The notes: a model not told the origin generated them from the sequence alone. A stretch of 64,000 nucleotides of DNA from Dickeya zeae NCPPB 2538 (GCF_000406165.1 NZ_CM001977.1:855090-919089), one strand, 5' to 3'. Shown: positions 1-9,076, counted from the stretch's first letter. Translations and numbers: made by a program.

Positions 1-294
1 GTAGTAATCTTCCGCCGTGCAATAGAAACTGAGCTGGCATTGCAGGTCGTCGGAAAACGCGGCAATGCGGTGCCAGCGCTGCGGCTCAATATAAGGCGGC
101 TGTTGCTGTGGTGAAAACAGCAAGCGCTCTGTGACTTCGCCTTGTTCCGTCAACAGTTCGAACGTCAGTTCGCCCTGCAGTATTTCCAGTTTTGCCCAGG
201 TGCCTTCTTTGGTGTTGTGCTTTTCCTGGAACGCCGCAGGCAGCATATTGCTGTTCCATACCGGCATCTGTTTATAACAAATCAGTTCTTGCAT
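1..294 (-). CDS. tehB: TehB-type tellurite resistance methyltransferase, N-terminal part (gene runs off the window)
   Basis: Only the first 98 codons are present; the gene continues beyond base 1. The translation begins MQELICYKQMPVW and contains QEKHNTKEGTWAKL, EPQRWHR and FYCTAEDYY, which match the DUF1971 cupin-like N-terminal domain of the long (Haemophilus-type) TehB. The SAM-dependent methyltransferase domain, which would follow, is outside the window. TehB acts in the cytoplasm, methylating tellurite or selenite. The ATG at 292-294 is the natural start. The gene lies downstream of norW on the same strand, but a perfect hairpin lies between them, so it is probably a separate transcript. 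Family assignment is confident; what the missing part contains is inference. Confidence 0.8.
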   Translation of the reverse strand, partial: MQELICYKQMPVWNSNMLPAAFQEKHNTKEGTWAKLEILQGELTFELLTEQGEVTERLLFSPQQQPPYIEPQRWHRIAAFSDDLQCQLSFYCTAEDYY

Positions 295-385
295 TGGGAC
301 CTCGTACGTTCGCGTCTATGGCTATTCTATTAATCACGCGATGGTGTTACCAGAAATATGTATTATAAATGCATGAAATGGCAAG

Positions 386-404
386 GCGACCGCCGGGCGG
401 TCGC
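386..404 (-). terminator. Hairpin between norW and tehB
   Basis: Nine-base perfect inverted repeat (GCGACCGCC / GGCGGTCGC) with a one-base centre, 12 bases downstream of the norW stop. No long T-run follows on either strand, so intrinsic termination is plausible but not certain. Confidence 0.4.
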
Positions 405-415
405 TGGATACACCA

Positions 416-1591
416 TCATAATGACAGTTGTCGTAGCAGTGGGAAGGCCTCTTTCATGCGGTCGCCGCCGACCACGAAGGCCCGTAACTGTTCCCCTGCC
501 ATTCCCTTTGCCACGATGCCGCCATGATCGGCGATGAGGTGCCAGGTGAGTGCCGGGTTTTGTGTTTCCCCCGCCAGTTGCAACGGAAACAACGGCGTTT
601 TTACTTTAATCAACATCGCAGGCAGGGTGAGTGGCTGCTCCCCTTGAGGGTGATGAGTTTCCGGGGGAAGGCGTGCGACAATACTGTGAGCCGCGATGCT
701 GGCGGTCAACTGGATCGGTTGTAAAAAGGGCAGCAGTTTACCGTTAATTTCAGCGCAATCTCCCAACGCATAAATATGCGGATCAGAGGTGCGTAACTGG
801 CTGTCGGTGACGATACCACGGTTTACCGACAGGCCTGCCGCTGCGGCCAGACCGGTATTGGCACGCAGTCCGATGGCGGAGATGACTTCGTCTACCATCA
901 GTGTGCGGCCGGATACCAGCGTTACGCGCAGGCCTGTCTCGGTTTTTTCCACCTGCTGGAGCTCGGTGTCGAGTAGCAGTTCCACCCCTTGTTGCAGCAA
1001 TGTGGTTTGCAGGCGGGCGCTGAGTTCGACAGGCAGAAGACCGGAAAGAAGATGCGATGCCCGATCCGCCACCATGACCTGTTTACCGGCTTGCGCCATA
1101 TCCATCGCCAGTTCACTACCGATCAACCCCGCGCCGACTACCAGAATACGTGTTGCCTGCATCAGGCGAGTTTCCGCCTGACGATACTCCTGCTGGCTAT
1201 TGAGCGTCAGCATCCATTCACGACCGGGAATGGGGGGGAGCACGGCGCTGGCACCGGTAGCCAGCACCAGTGTGTGGTAATCATACTGACGGTTACCACA
1301 GATGACGTGGCGTCGACTGGCGTCAATCGCGGTGACGGCGGTATGCGCCAACAGGGTAATCCGCTGTTCTTCAGCAAAGTGCGCGGCACTCATGCGTGTC
1401 AGGTCGTCGGCTCGGCGTTGCTGGCTTAACACATGGCTGAGCTCCGGCTTGCTGTAGTCGTCACCGCTGTCGGCGGTGATCAGGCGAATAGGGCAGTGAG
1501 CATGCTGTTTACGCAGGCTTTTAATCAATTGCCGGGCAGCAAAGCCTGCCCCGACAACGATTGTTTCATCAGAAATGATTTCATCAGACAT
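416..1591 (-). CDS. norW: NADH:flavorubredoxin reductase NorW
   Basis: 391-residue cytoplasmic FAD/NADH oxidoreductase that passes electrons from NADH to the rubredoxin domain of NorV in nitric oxide reduction. The N-terminal Rossmann motif VVGAGFAARQ (about residues 12-21) binds FAD; a second dinucleotide fold, VVGAGLIGSELAMDMAQAG (about 150-168), binds NADH; the FAD-closing motif YALGDCAEI lies near residue 275. Length and motif order match the NorW/HcaD-type reductases. The stop of norV lies about 9 bases upstream, so norVW is one operon read from the sigma-54 promoter before norV. Divergent norR is on the other side of norV, as in E. coli. Confidence 0.95.
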   Translation of the reverse strand: MSDEIISDETIVVGAGFAARQLIKSLRKQHAHCPIRLITADSGDDYSKPELSHVLSQQRRADDLTRMSAAHFAEEQRITLLAHTAVTAIDASRRHVICGNRQYDYHTLVLATGASAVLPPIPGREWMLTLNSQQEYRQAETRLMQATRILVVGAGLIGSELAMDMAQAGKQVMVADRASHLLSGLLPVELSARLQTTLLQQGVELLLDTELQQVEKTETGLRVTLVSGRTLMVDEVISAIGLRANTGLAAAAGLSVNRGIVTDSQLRTSDPHIYALGDCAEINGKLLPFLQPIQLTASIAAHSIVARLPPETHHPQGEQPLTLPAMLIKVKTPLFPLQLAGETQNPALTWHLIADHGGIVAKGMAGEQLRAFVVGGDRMKEAFPLLRQLSL

Positions 1592-1600
1592 GGCCGTTCC

Positions 1601-3085
1601 TTAGTTGATGGGGTTAAACACGTCTTTGCCTAAGCTGCATTCGGGGCATAAGAAGGTGTCCGGTACATCAGACCAGGTGGTACCCGGTGCCACGTCCTGC
1701 ATCGGTTCGCCGATAGCCGGGTCGTAAATCCACTGGCATACGCTGCACTGCATGCGCCCGCTATACTGCGGCTCAGAGGTGTTGCTACAGGCGCAGGGGG
1801 AGGCGGCGGTTATCTCTGCGGATATGCCGGTGTCGGTCGCCACGGGCGTGGGGCTGATGTCCGTGGCGACCGGTGATACGGTTAACGGATGCAGCGCCCA
1901 TTGGCGGGCAATTTCTCGACCATGTTCCCGGCAAATTGCCAGCGCAGACCCATCCGGACGCCATTTGGTTTTCAGCGACAGCGTGGTCTCGAAACCCGCG
2001 TCCATCAGCCGGGTCTGGATACGATCAACCGCGCCGCCGTTCCAGCCATAACTACCAAAGGCAGAGGCTTTCTTGTTCTGAAAACGCAGGCCGGTGATCT
2101 CTTCTAACATGGCGGCCACTTTCGGCATTATCACGTTATTCATGGTGGAAGAACCCACCAGCACACCTTTAGAGCGGAATACCTGCGTCAGAATTTCATT
2201 TTTGTCATGGCGGGCCACATTGTAGATTTTGACGGCGACACCCGGATCGACATCATGGATCCCCTGGGCGATGGCATCCGCCATCATGCGGGTATTGTTG
2301 GACATGGTGTCGTAGAACAGCGTGATGCGATCTTCCTGATAGCTATCCGCCCAGCGCAAATAGTGGTGAATAATCTGCGCCGGGTCATCGCGCCATACCA
2401 CGCCGTGGGAGGTGGCAATCATCGATAATGGCAGGTTAAACGCCAGCACTTCGTTGATTTTGGCGGTGACCAGACGGCTGAACGGCGTCAGGATATTGGC
2501 GAAGTAGCGTTGGCACTGCTCGAACAGTTCACCCTGATCGACTTCATCATTAAACAGGTGTTCATCGCAGTAGTGCTGCCCAAATGCGTCATTACTGAAC
2601 AGGACCGCATCACCGCTCATATAGGTCATCATGCTGTCTGGCCAGTGCAGCATCGGCGTTTCGATGAACACCAATTGCTTGCCGTTGCCGATGTTTAGTG
2701 AATCGCCGGTTTTGACGGTGTGGAAGTTCCATTCAGGATGATGGTGATGACCGGTAATCGAGTCGATAGCGTTATGGGTGCAGTAAATCGGCGTATTGGG
2801 GATATAGGCCATCAGCTCGCTCAGCGCCCCGGCGTGATCTTCCTCGGCATGGTTGATGACGATATAGTCGATCTGCGCCAGATCGATCTCCGCCATCAGG
2901 TTCTGGACAAAATCACGGCTGAACTTGTGGTCAACGGTGTCGATCAACACCGTTTTTTCTTCCCGGATCAGGTAGCTGTTATAGCTGCTGCCTTTCAGCG
3001 TTTTGTATTCAGTGCCGTGGAAGTCGCGAACTTCCCAATCCCGTTGGCCAACCCAGTGAATGTTATTTTTAACATGAATAGACAT
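1601..3085 (-). CDS. norV: Anaerobic nitric oxide reductase flavorubredoxin NorV
   Basis: Reduces NO to N2O in the cytoplasm under low oxygen. Domain order: metallo-beta-lactamase-like diiron domain with H79-A-E81-E-D83-H84 at exactly the positions known in E. coli NorV; flavodoxin domain starting at FYDTMSNNTRMM (about residue 258); C-terminal rubredoxin with two iron-binding CxxC pairs (CSVC, CPEC). I chose the ATG at 3083-3085 (MSIHVKNNIHW) over one two codons upstream because it restores the family numbering. At 494 residues it is slightly longer than E. coli NorV; the excess is a Pro/Thr/Ala/Ser-rich linker between flavodoxin and rubredoxin domains, including a CAC motif near residues 430-435. 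Followed closely by norW. Confidence 0.96.
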   Translation of the reverse strand: MSIHVKNNIHWVGQRDWEVRDFHGTEYKTLKGSSYNSYLIREEKTVLIDTVDHKFSRDFVQNLMAEIDLAQIDYIVINHAEEDHAGALSELMAYIPNTPIYCTHNAIDSITGHHHHPEWNFHTVKTGDSLNIGNGKQLVFIETPMLHWPDSMMTYMSGDAVLFSNDAFGQHYCDEHLFNDEVDQGELFEQCQRYFANILTPFSRLVTAKINEVLAFNLPLSMIATSHGVVWRDDPAQIIHHYLRWADSYQEDRITLFYDTMSNNTRMMADAIAQGIHDVDPGVAVKIYNVARHDKNEILTQVFRSKGVLVGSSTMNNVIMPKVAAMLEEITGLRFQNKKASAFGSYGWNGGAVDRIQTRLMDAGFETTLSLKTKWRPDGSALAICREHGREIARQWALHPLTVSPVATDISPTPVATDTGISAEITAASPCACSNTSEPQYSGRMQCSVCQWIYDPAIGEPMQDVAPGTTWSDVPDTFLCPECSLGKDVFNPIN

Positions 3086-3128
3086 CGTCATACTCCAGTG
3101 AACGTAATAAAGGTCGATGCCATGTCAT

Positions 3129-3144
3129 TGCACAGGCCGTGCCA
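3129..3144 (-). promoter_or_regulatory. Sigma-54 promoter of norVW
   Basis: On the minus strand the bases read TGGCACGGCCTGTGCA, close to the sigma-54 consensus TGGCACG-N4-TTGCW (one mismatch in the -12 element). It ends about 44 bases before the norV start and lies between the norV gene and the three NorR-type sites, the geometry expected for an enhancer-dependent promoter. Confidence 0.8.
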
Positions 3145-3187
3145 TGTTTTATATTGTTGATTTTTAATGATTTTAAAAATAGCCTTT

Positions 3188-3242
3188 GTCATTATGACAA
3201 TAACCGGATAATGTCTTTTTGACACTCATTTGTGAAAAAGAC
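3188..3242. promoter_or_regulatory. Three NorR-type enhancer sites (GT-N7-AC)
   Basis: Three 11-base elements are visible: GTCATTATGAC at 3188-3198, GTCTTTTTGAC at 3213-3223 and GTGAAAAAGAC at 3232-3242. Each fits the NorR core GT-N7-AC, and the first is the full palindrome GTCA-N3-TGAC. E. coli norVW also has three sites. The third sits five bases before the norR ATG, so bound NorR could repress its own gene. Confidence 0.75.
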
Positions 3243-3247
3243 ACACC

Positions 3248-4789
3248 ATGACGCTATCGATAGATGCCTTTGCGCACATTGCTATTGAGTTGCAGCAAGG
3301 GCTTTCAACCCGCGACCGTTTTCAACGCCTGCTCAACAGCCTGCGCCAATTACTCTGCTGCGATGCCGCCGCGTTGCTGCGTTATGAAAGTCAGTTGCTG
3401 CGCCCGCTGGCAACCGATGGGCTGGCACCGGACGTGCTGGGGCGGCGTTTTCGGCTCTCCGAACACCCGCGTCTGGAGGCGATAGCCCGTGCCGGTGATG
3501 TGGTGCGGTTCCCCGCTGACAGCCAGCTTCCCGACCCTTACGATGGCCTGATCCCCGGTCAGGAAGCGTTGAAAGTACATGCCTGCGTCGGTCTGCCACT
3601 GTTTGCTCACCATTCGCTGATTGGTGTATTGACCATTGACGGGATGGATCCACACCAGTTCGATCATTTTAGTGATGAAGAGCTACGGTTGATTGGCGCG
3701 ATGGCGTCGGTAGCCCTGAGTAATGCGTTACTGATGGAGCAACTGGAACGCCAGACCGTGGCTCCACTGCCGGATGTCGCCCCGATGGCGGAAGAGAATG
3801 CCGATGAGATAGTGGGGTTGTCTGCGCCCATGCAGCAACTGAAAAAAGAAGTGGCGATTGTGGCCGATAGCGACCTTAACGTGCTGATCATGGGGGAAAC
3901 CGGGGTCGGCAAGGAACTGGTGGCGCGGGCCATCCATCAGGGATCGCGACGTGCTGATCGCCCGCTGGTGTATCTGAATTGTGCCGCGCTGCCGGAGTCA
4001 GTGGCGGAAAGCGAACTGTTCGGCCACGTGAAAGGGGCGTTTACCGGCGCGATCCATCATCGTACTGGTAAGTTTGAACTGGCGGATAACGGTACGCTGT
4101 TTCTGGATGAAATCGGCGAGCTGTCGTTGACCTTACAGGCCAAACTGCTGCGGGTATTGCAGTACGGCGATCTGCAGCGCGTGGGTGACGACAGCAGCCT
4201 GAAAGTGAATGTGCGTGTGCTGGCGGCGACCAACCGGGATTTAAAGCAGTCGGTGCAGGAGGGGACGTTCCGCGCCGACTTGTTCCACCGGCTGAGCGTG
4301 TTTCCGCTATCGGTGCCGCCGCTGCGCGCGCGTGGTCAGGATATTGCGCTGCTGGCCGGTTTTTTCTGTGAGCGCAGCCGGGCCAGACTCGGGTTGCAAC
4401 GCTTGTCATTATCGCCGCAAGCGACCCAGCTGCTGGTGCGTTATCCGTGGCCGGGGAACGTGCGCGAGCTGGAACATGTCATCTATCGGGCGACGATTGT
4501 GGCGCGGGCGGGGAACACGGTGGGGAACACGAGCGGCGATCTTGTCTTACGGCCGGAACACTTGAATCTGGATGGTGTACTGCCCGATGAGCCTCATCCC
4601 GCTAACGCAGAAAATACCGCGCCGTCGTGGCGTGGCGTCAGCCTGCGGGATGCCACGGAGCATTATCAACGACAGGTGATTAGCGATACGCTGGCGCGGC
4701 ATCAGGGTAACTGGTCGTCCTGTGCCCGCGAGCTGGCGGTAGACAGCGGTAATTTACACCGTATGGCAAAACGGCTGGGGATAAAATAA
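3248..4789 (+). CDS. norR: NO-responsive sigma-54 activator NorR
   Basis: 513-residue bacterial enhancer-binding protein that switches on norVW when its non-haem iron binds NO. The N-terminal GAF domain (about residues 20-165) keeps the iron-site residues known from E. coli NorR at the same numbers: D96, D99, H111, C113 and D131, plus R81. The AAA+ domain has Walker A GETGVGKE (216-223) and the sigma-54-contacting loop GAFTGA (263-268). The C-terminal Fis-type helix-turn-helix (about 470-513) recognises the GT-N7-AC sites. It is divergent from norVW, and its start overlaps the enhancer region. Nothing looks damaged, so the switch should work. Confidence 0.96.
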   Translation: MTLSIDAFAHIAIELQQGLSTRDRFQRLLNSLRQLLCCDAAALLRYESQLLRPLATDGLAPDVLGRRFRLSEHPRLEAIARAGDVVRFPADSQLPDPYDGLIPGQEALKVHACVGLPLFAHHSLIGVLTIDGMDPHQFDHFSDEELRLIGAMASVALSNALLMEQLERQTVAPLPDVAPMAEENADEIVGLSAPMQQLKKEVAIVADSDLNVLIMGETGVGKELVARAIHQGSRRADRPLVYLNCAALPESVAESELFGHVKGAFTGAIHHRTGKFELADNGTLFLDEIGELSLTLQAKLLRVLQYGDLQRVGDDSSLKVNVRVLAATNRDLKQSVQEGTFRADLFHRLSVFPLSVPPLRARGQDIALLAGFFCERSRARLGLQRLSLSPQATQLLVRYPWPGNVRELEHVIYRATIVARAGNTVGNTSGDLVLRPEHLNLDGVLPDEPHPANAENTAPSWRGVSLRDATEHYQRQVISDTLARHQGNWSSCARELAVDSGNLHRMAKRLGIK

Positions 4790-4790
4790 C

Positions 4791-4813
4791 AAACCCCGGC
4801 ATGGCCGGGGTTT
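4791..4813. terminator. Bidirectional terminator between norR and fumA
   Basis: Perfect 10-base arms (AAACCCCGGC / GCCGGGGTTT) around a three-base loop. Each arm ends in a short A/T run, so it can serve the convergent norR and fumA transcripts. Confidence 0.8.
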
Positions 4814-4835
4814 GAAGCACAGGCTTAGCGAATCA

Positions 4836-6479
4836 TCAGCCGCAGCGGATGCATTTCTGTGACTGGATCACCTGGAAGAAGTCGTTGCCCTTGTCATCCA
4901 CCAGAATGAAGGCCGGGAAGTCTTCCACTTCGATTTTCCATATAGCTTCCATACCCAGTTCCGGGTATTCCACACACTCCAGGCTCTTGATGCTGTTCTG
5001 CGCCAGAATAGCTGCCGGGCCGCCGATGCTGCCGAGATAGAAGCCACCGTGTTTATGACATGCGTCGGTGACCTGCTGGCTGCGGTTGCCTTTGGCCAGC
5101 ATGATCATGCTGCCGCCGTGGGATTGCAGCAAATCAACGTAAGAATCCATACGGCCAGCGGTTGTTGGGCCGAGTGAACCAGACGCATAGCCTTCCGGAG
5201 TTTTCGCCGGGCCTGCGTAGTAGATCGGGTGATCTTTCACGTATTGCGGCAGTTCACCGCCGTTATCCAGCAGTTCCTTCAGCTTGGCGTGCGCAATGTC
5301 GCGCGCCACGATGATGGTGCCGTTCAGCGACAGGCGAGTGGAAACCGGGTATTGCGACAGCGTTTTGAGGATGTCTGCCATCGGGCGGTTCAGGTCGATA
5401 CGCACCACTTCACCTTCGCCAGCCTGACGCAGGTGTTCCGGAATGTATTTACCGGGGTTGGTTTCCAACTGTTCCAGCCAGATACCTTGGCGGTTGATTT
5501 TGGCTTTGATGTTACGGTCCGCCGAGCAGGACACGCCCATCCCCACCGGGCAGGAGGCACCGTGACGCGGCAGACGGATCACCCGCACATCGTGCGCGAA
5601 GTATTTGCCGCCGAACTGGGCACCGAGCCCCAGATTACGGGCTTCTTCCAGCAGTTCCTGCTCCAGTGCTACATCGCGGAACGCCTGACCGTGTTCGTTA
5701 CCCTCGGTCGGTAATTCATCGTAGTAGCGGGTGGAGGCCAGTTTCACGGTTTTCAGGTTGGTTTCTGCTGAAGTGCCGCCGATGACAAAGGCAATGTGGT
5801 ACGGCGGGCAAGCCGCGGTACCCAACGTGCGCATTTTTTCTACCAGATAGTTTTTCAGTTTACCCGGTGACAGCAGCGCTTTGGTTTCCTGATACAGATA
5901 GGTTTTGTTGGCGGAACCGCCGCCTTTGGTGACGAACAGGAATTTATACTCATCCCCTTCGGTGCTGTAGAGGTCTATCTGCGCTGGCAGGTTGGTGCCG
6001 GTGTTGACCTCTTTGTACATGTCTAGCGCCGCATTCTGGGAGTAGCGCAGGTTATCTTCGATAAAGGTGTTGTATACACCGCGCGACAGTGCTTCGGCGT
6101 CGTTGCCGTTGGTCCACACGCGCTGGCCTTTTTTACCGACGATAATGGCGGTCCCGGTATCCTGACAGGTCGGCAGGATGCCTTTGGCAGCGATTTCGGA
6201 GTTACGCAGGAACTGCAGGGCGACATAACGGTCGTTTTCGCTGGCTTCCGGGTCGTGCAGAATATCGGTGACCTGCTGCTGGTGGGAAGGACGCAGCATG
6301 AAAGAGGCGTCGTGGAATGCCTGTTGTGCCAGCAAGGTCAGCCCCTGCGGGTCAACTTTGAGAATATCCTGGCCTTCAAACTGGCTAACGGAAACAAAGT
6401 CGCTGCTGATCAAACGGTATTCGGTTTTATCTTTCGCTAATGGAAACGGATCTTGGTAATAAAACGGTTTATTCGACAT
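4836..6479 (-). CDS. fumA: Class I (iron-sulfur) fumarate hydratase
   Basis: 547-residue cytoplasmic homodimeric [4Fe-4S] fumarase, interconverting fumarate and malate in the TCA cycle. The sequence from MSNKPFYYQDPFPL onward matches E. coli FumA/FumB almost throughout; the three cluster cysteines are in TCQDTGTA (near residue 105), TAACPPYH (near 224) and GASCPVGMG (near 318). It cannot be split into FumA versus FumB by eye; the aerobic paralogue name is used by convention. It is monocistronic: terminator downstream, about 400 bases of non-coding sequence upstream. Confidence 0.93.
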   Translation of the reverse strand: MSNKPFYYQDPFPLAKDKTEYRLISSDFVSVSQFEGQDILKVDPQGLTLLAQQAFHDASFMLRPSHQQQVTDILHDPEASENDRYVALQFLRNSEIAAKGILPTCQDTGTAIIVGKKGQRVWTNGNDAEALSRGVYNTFIEDNLRYSQNAALDMYKEVNTGTNLPAQIDLYSTEGDEYKFLFVTKGGGSANKTYLYQETKALLSPGKLKNYLVEKMRTLGTAACPPYHIAFVIGGTSAETNLKTVKLASTRYYDELPTEGNEHGQAFRDVALEQELLEEARNLGLGAQFGGKYFAHDVRVIRLPRHGASCPVGMGVSCSADRNIKAKINRQGIWLEQLETNPGKYIPEHLRQAGEGEVVRIDLNRPMADILKTLSQYPVSTRLSLNGTIIVARDIAHAKLKELLDNGGELPQYVKDHPIYYAGPAKTPEGYASGSLGPTTAGRMDSYVDLLQSHGGSMIMLAKGNRSQQVTDACHKHGGFYLGSIGGPAAILAQNSIKSLECVEYPELGMEAIWKIEVEDFPAFILVDDKGNDFFQVIQSQKCIRCG

Positions 6480-6895
6480 TTTCTTCTCACTTGCAGCCGC
6501 ATAATTGAGTGATTTATCGGGTCTTATTTCCGCCTAAGGCTTTTGTGCCGGTCTTATTGTTGTGTCCGTCGTCTTTGGCACGACGACAAAAGCAATAAAC
6601 GTGGTTGATATTCCTTAACTTGCGCCAGTTGTGCGCCTATTGAGGGATACCACCTCACATACTATGGCTTTATGGCGGGGAGTACCACGCTGACAAGTCA
6701 CATTATTTTTATCTTCGTCATGTTTTCGTCGAAAATATATCGCAGACAGAAACAGGATGTTGATATTGATAATCGTGACATGACGGGCGCCATATTAAGT
6801 CATTTATTTAAATTAATTAAGTGCAATGTGTCGGGGTGATAAATACCCATTGAATAAATAAGGGTACACATCACCTTGCCGATATGTTGATTTTA
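6480..6895. other. Intergenic region upstream of fumA
   Basis: Non-coding, AT-richer stretch holding the fumA promoter region. Visible structure: an imperfect inverted repeat at 6554-6598 (TTATTG ... CAATAA outer arms, CGTCGT / ACGACG inner arms with a 7-base spacer) about 75 bases upstream of fumA. A nested inverted repeat near 6834-6878 (GGTGAT/ATCACC around TACCC/GGGTA) lies just downstream of the LysR gene and may end its transcript. I could not place a convincing -35/-10 pair or FNR site. Confidence 0.5.
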
Positions 6896-7762
6896 TTATT
6901 CGCGTTGTTCGAGCAAGGTATCGATGAGCCACAGTCCCGCCGGGCCGGGGGGCGAGGGGCGGGACCAGGCGATATCCACTTCAATTTGCCGCGGCCAGCC
7001 CGGCAGTGGTAGCTCCACCAACTGATTCTGCGCGTATTCGTTTACCAGCCAGCGCGGCAGGGTGCTCCAGCCAAATCCTTGTTGCGCCATTTCTAACAGC
7101 ATCAGGTACGACGGCGTTGACCAGCTGGCGCTTTCCGTTTGTGGGCGTTCCCGCTGGCTGTAAGTATGCAGACATAACTGGCGTACCGTGGCGAGTTGTT
7201 CCTGTGTTACCTGAGTCTGCTGCGCCAGCGGATGCGTGCGGGCGACATAGACCGCCATTTCGGTTTTCACCTGCAACCGGGATACCGCAATGTCGATCGG
7301 GTAATGTGCCTGCGCTTGTAATACGCCAACATGGGCGCGTTGAGATTGCAGCAGTTCCACCACGTCTTCGTCTTCCGCAATCAGGCATTCGAATTCCACG
7401 TCGGGAAACCGCACGGCGAAGCGTTGCAGTATCGGGTGATAGTAACGGCACTGCCAGGTGTCCGATAACACGAAGGTGAGCCGTGGCTCGACTTTATCTG
7501 CCAGCCGGATTGACAGTTCATCCAGCGCTTCGCTGGCGGACAGAATCGCTTTCACATGACTGAGCACCTTGCGTCCTTCATCCGTCAGCACTGGCTGATG
7601 ACCACGTCTGTCGAACAGCTGCAATCCCAGGTCGGCTTCCAGATTCGCCACCGCCGTACTGACGGTGGACTGGCTTTTTTGCAGGTGACGTGCTGCGGCG
7701 GAAAACGAGCCGGTATTCACCGTGGCGATGAACGCCAGCAGTGATTCAGGAGAATAACGCAT
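6896..7762 (-). CDS. LysR-family regulator, probable controller of the adjacent PACE efflux gene
   Basis: 288 residues. An N-terminal winged helix-turn-helix (residues 1-60; SFSAAARHLQKSQSTVSTAV) is followed by a LysR effector-binding domain. It is divergent from the small membrane transporter at 7869 with about 100 bases between the starts. That is the same arrangement as aceR-aceI in Acinetobacter, where the LysR protein activates the PACE exporter on binding biocide or polyamine. The specific ligand cannot be read from sequence. A 'YSPESLLAF' opening is typical of this LysR subgroup. Confidence 0.8.
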   Translation of the reverse strand: MRYSPESLLAFIATVNTGSFSAAARHLQKSQSTVSTAVANLEADLGLQLFDRRGHQPVLTDEGRKVLSHVKAILSASEALDELSIRLADKVEPRLTFVLSDTWQCRYYHPILQRFAVRFPDVEFECLIAEDEDVVELLQSQRAHVGVLQAQAHYPIDIAVSRLQVKTEMAVYVARTHPLAQQTQVTQEQLATVRQLCLHTYSQRERPQTESASWSTPSYLMLLEMAQQGFGWSTLPRWLVNEYAQNQLVELPLPGWPRQIEVDIAWSRPSPPGPAGLWLIDTLLEQRE

Positions 7763-7868
7763 CGCTGCCTCTATCGATTTTTTAGATGGATTCTAATTTA
7801 TCACTATTGGTTATTTCGATGAAAATAGCAATCCATCAGCGCTACTGCGCGATCAGTAGGAGGAATAT

Positions 7869-8333
7869 ATGCAACAGAACACTCAGCAAACAGGACATCA
7901 TCCGTCAAAATCCTGGCGTGAACGGATAGTGCATGCCGTGGGTTTTGAAGTGATGGCGTTATTGATTTGCGCGCCGATAGGGGCATGGGTACTGGAGCGA
8001 TCCATCCTGCAGGTCGGGGTGCTATCTATCATGCTATCCAGCGTGGCAATGGTCTGGAACGTGGTGTACAACAGCGTGTTTGATCGCCTGTGGCCGGTCA
8101 GCCGCGTGAGACGTGGCGTATGGGTGCGTGCAGGACATGCGTTGGGCTTTGAAGGTGGTTTTATCCTGTTTGGTTTGCCGCTGGCCGCCTGGATGCTGAA
8201 TATTACGTTGTGGCAGGCACTGATGGTGGAAATCGGCTTCTTCCTGTTTTTCCTGCCGTACACCATGGCCTACAACTGGCTGTACGACCTGTTGCGTGAG
8301 CGTCTGCTAACCCCAGCGGTACAGGGACGCTAG
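7869..8333 (+). CDS. PACE-family (AceI-like) multidrug/biocide efflux transporter
   Basis: 154-residue inner-membrane protein with four predicted transmembrane helices forming two tandem 'bacterial transmembrane pair' repeats. Repeat 1 contains RIVHAVGFEVMALL and WNVVYNSVFDRL; repeat 2 contains RAGHALGFEGGFIL and YNWLYDLL. These R-xx-HA-xGFE and W/YN-xx-Y-x-FD signatures define the PACE family, which exports chlorhexidine, other biocides and short diamines using the proton gradient. A strong ribosome site (AGGAGG) lies about 6 bases before the ATG. It is divergent from the LysR gene, which probably controls it. Confidence 0.85.
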   Translation: MQQNTQQTGHHPSKSWRERIVHAVGFEVMALLICAPIGAWVLERSILQVGVLSIMLSSVAMVWNVVYNSVFDRLWPVSRVRRGVWVRAGHALGFEGGFILFGLPLAAWMLNITLWQALMVEIGFFLFFLPYTMAYNWLYDLLRERLLTPAVQGR

Positions 8334-8389
8334 TCGGCACCCGAGGCAGAAGAGTGAGCGTTTGCTTTCTCCTTGCTTCGGGTCCGTTT

Positions 8390-9076
8390 TCATCCGTCGG
8401 TCGACTGACGCAGTGACGCCCGGTATTCGGCGTAATCCGGCATGTGAGGAATGCGCCACAGATACCAGGCTGCCAGCGTGCGATAGGGGCGACAAGGCTC
8501 GCTCATCTCCAGCATCGCTTTGCGCGTGGGGTCTTGTGGCAGGCGATACAGGTAACGAAACCCCTGTTTGATGCCGAGATCGTCCACCGGCATGATATCC
8601 ATCCGCTCCAGTGTGGAGATCAATAGCATTTCTACCGTCCAGCGGCCGATGCCTTTCAAAGTGCAAAGGCGCTCGATCAGCGTATCGTCATCCAGATGTT
8701 CGGCTGCCGTTCTGGCGGGTACCAATCCACTCATTACGCCCTGCGCAATGCCTTTCACCGTGTCGATTTTACGGGCGGAAAAACCGCACTGGCGTAACAC
8801 CTCGGGTTCGCACGCCACCAGTTGTTCAGCAGATGGAAAACCGCTCTCTCCCACGTCAAAACGTTGCTGTAGCTTGCCGATGATCGCGGCGGCGGCACGG
8901 TTACTGAGTTGCTGGCTGGAGACCGCCCGGATCAGCGCCTCGTAAGGTTCCCGTGCCGGTCGGCTTTCAAAGCGGATATGACCGACGCCGTCTATCAAGC
9001 GCGCCCAGTGCACATCAATGGCGGACAAATGGGCAAGAGCCTGAGTTTCGTCGAACGGGAGGGGTGATGGCGTCAT
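8390..9076 (-). CDS. DNA-3-methyladenine glycosylase II (AlkA/Mag family)
   Basis: 228-residue HhH-GPD superfamily glycosylase that removes alkylated purines such as 3-methyladenine, beginning base excision repair. The helix-hairpin-helix is at CTLKGIGRWTVEMLLI (about residues 138-153) and the catalytic aspartate is in MPVDDLG shortly after. It is shorter than E. coli AlkA because it lacks AlkA's N-terminal beta domain, so it resembles the compact yeast Mag1/AlkA2 type. It is divergent from alkB with about 95 bases between them, which makes a repair pair. I did not find a clear Ada box between them. Confidence 0.85.
   Translation of the reverse strand: MTPSPLPFDETQALAHLSAIDVHWARLIDGVGHIRFESRPAREPYEALIRAVSSQQLSNRAAAAIIGKLQQRFDVGESGFPSAEQLVACEPEVLRQCGFSARKIDTVKGIAQGVMSGLVPARTAAEHLDDDTLIERLCTLKGIGRWTVEMLLISTLERMDIMPVDDLGIKQGFRYLYRLPQDPTRKAMLEMSEPCRPYRTLAAWYLWRIPHMPDYAEYRASLRQSTDG

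Noticed and set aside
5229..5714. Long open frame on the plus strand opposite fumA
   Set aside because: It is antisense to a highly conserved fumarase; its translation has no family character and its composition follows the gene on the other strand.
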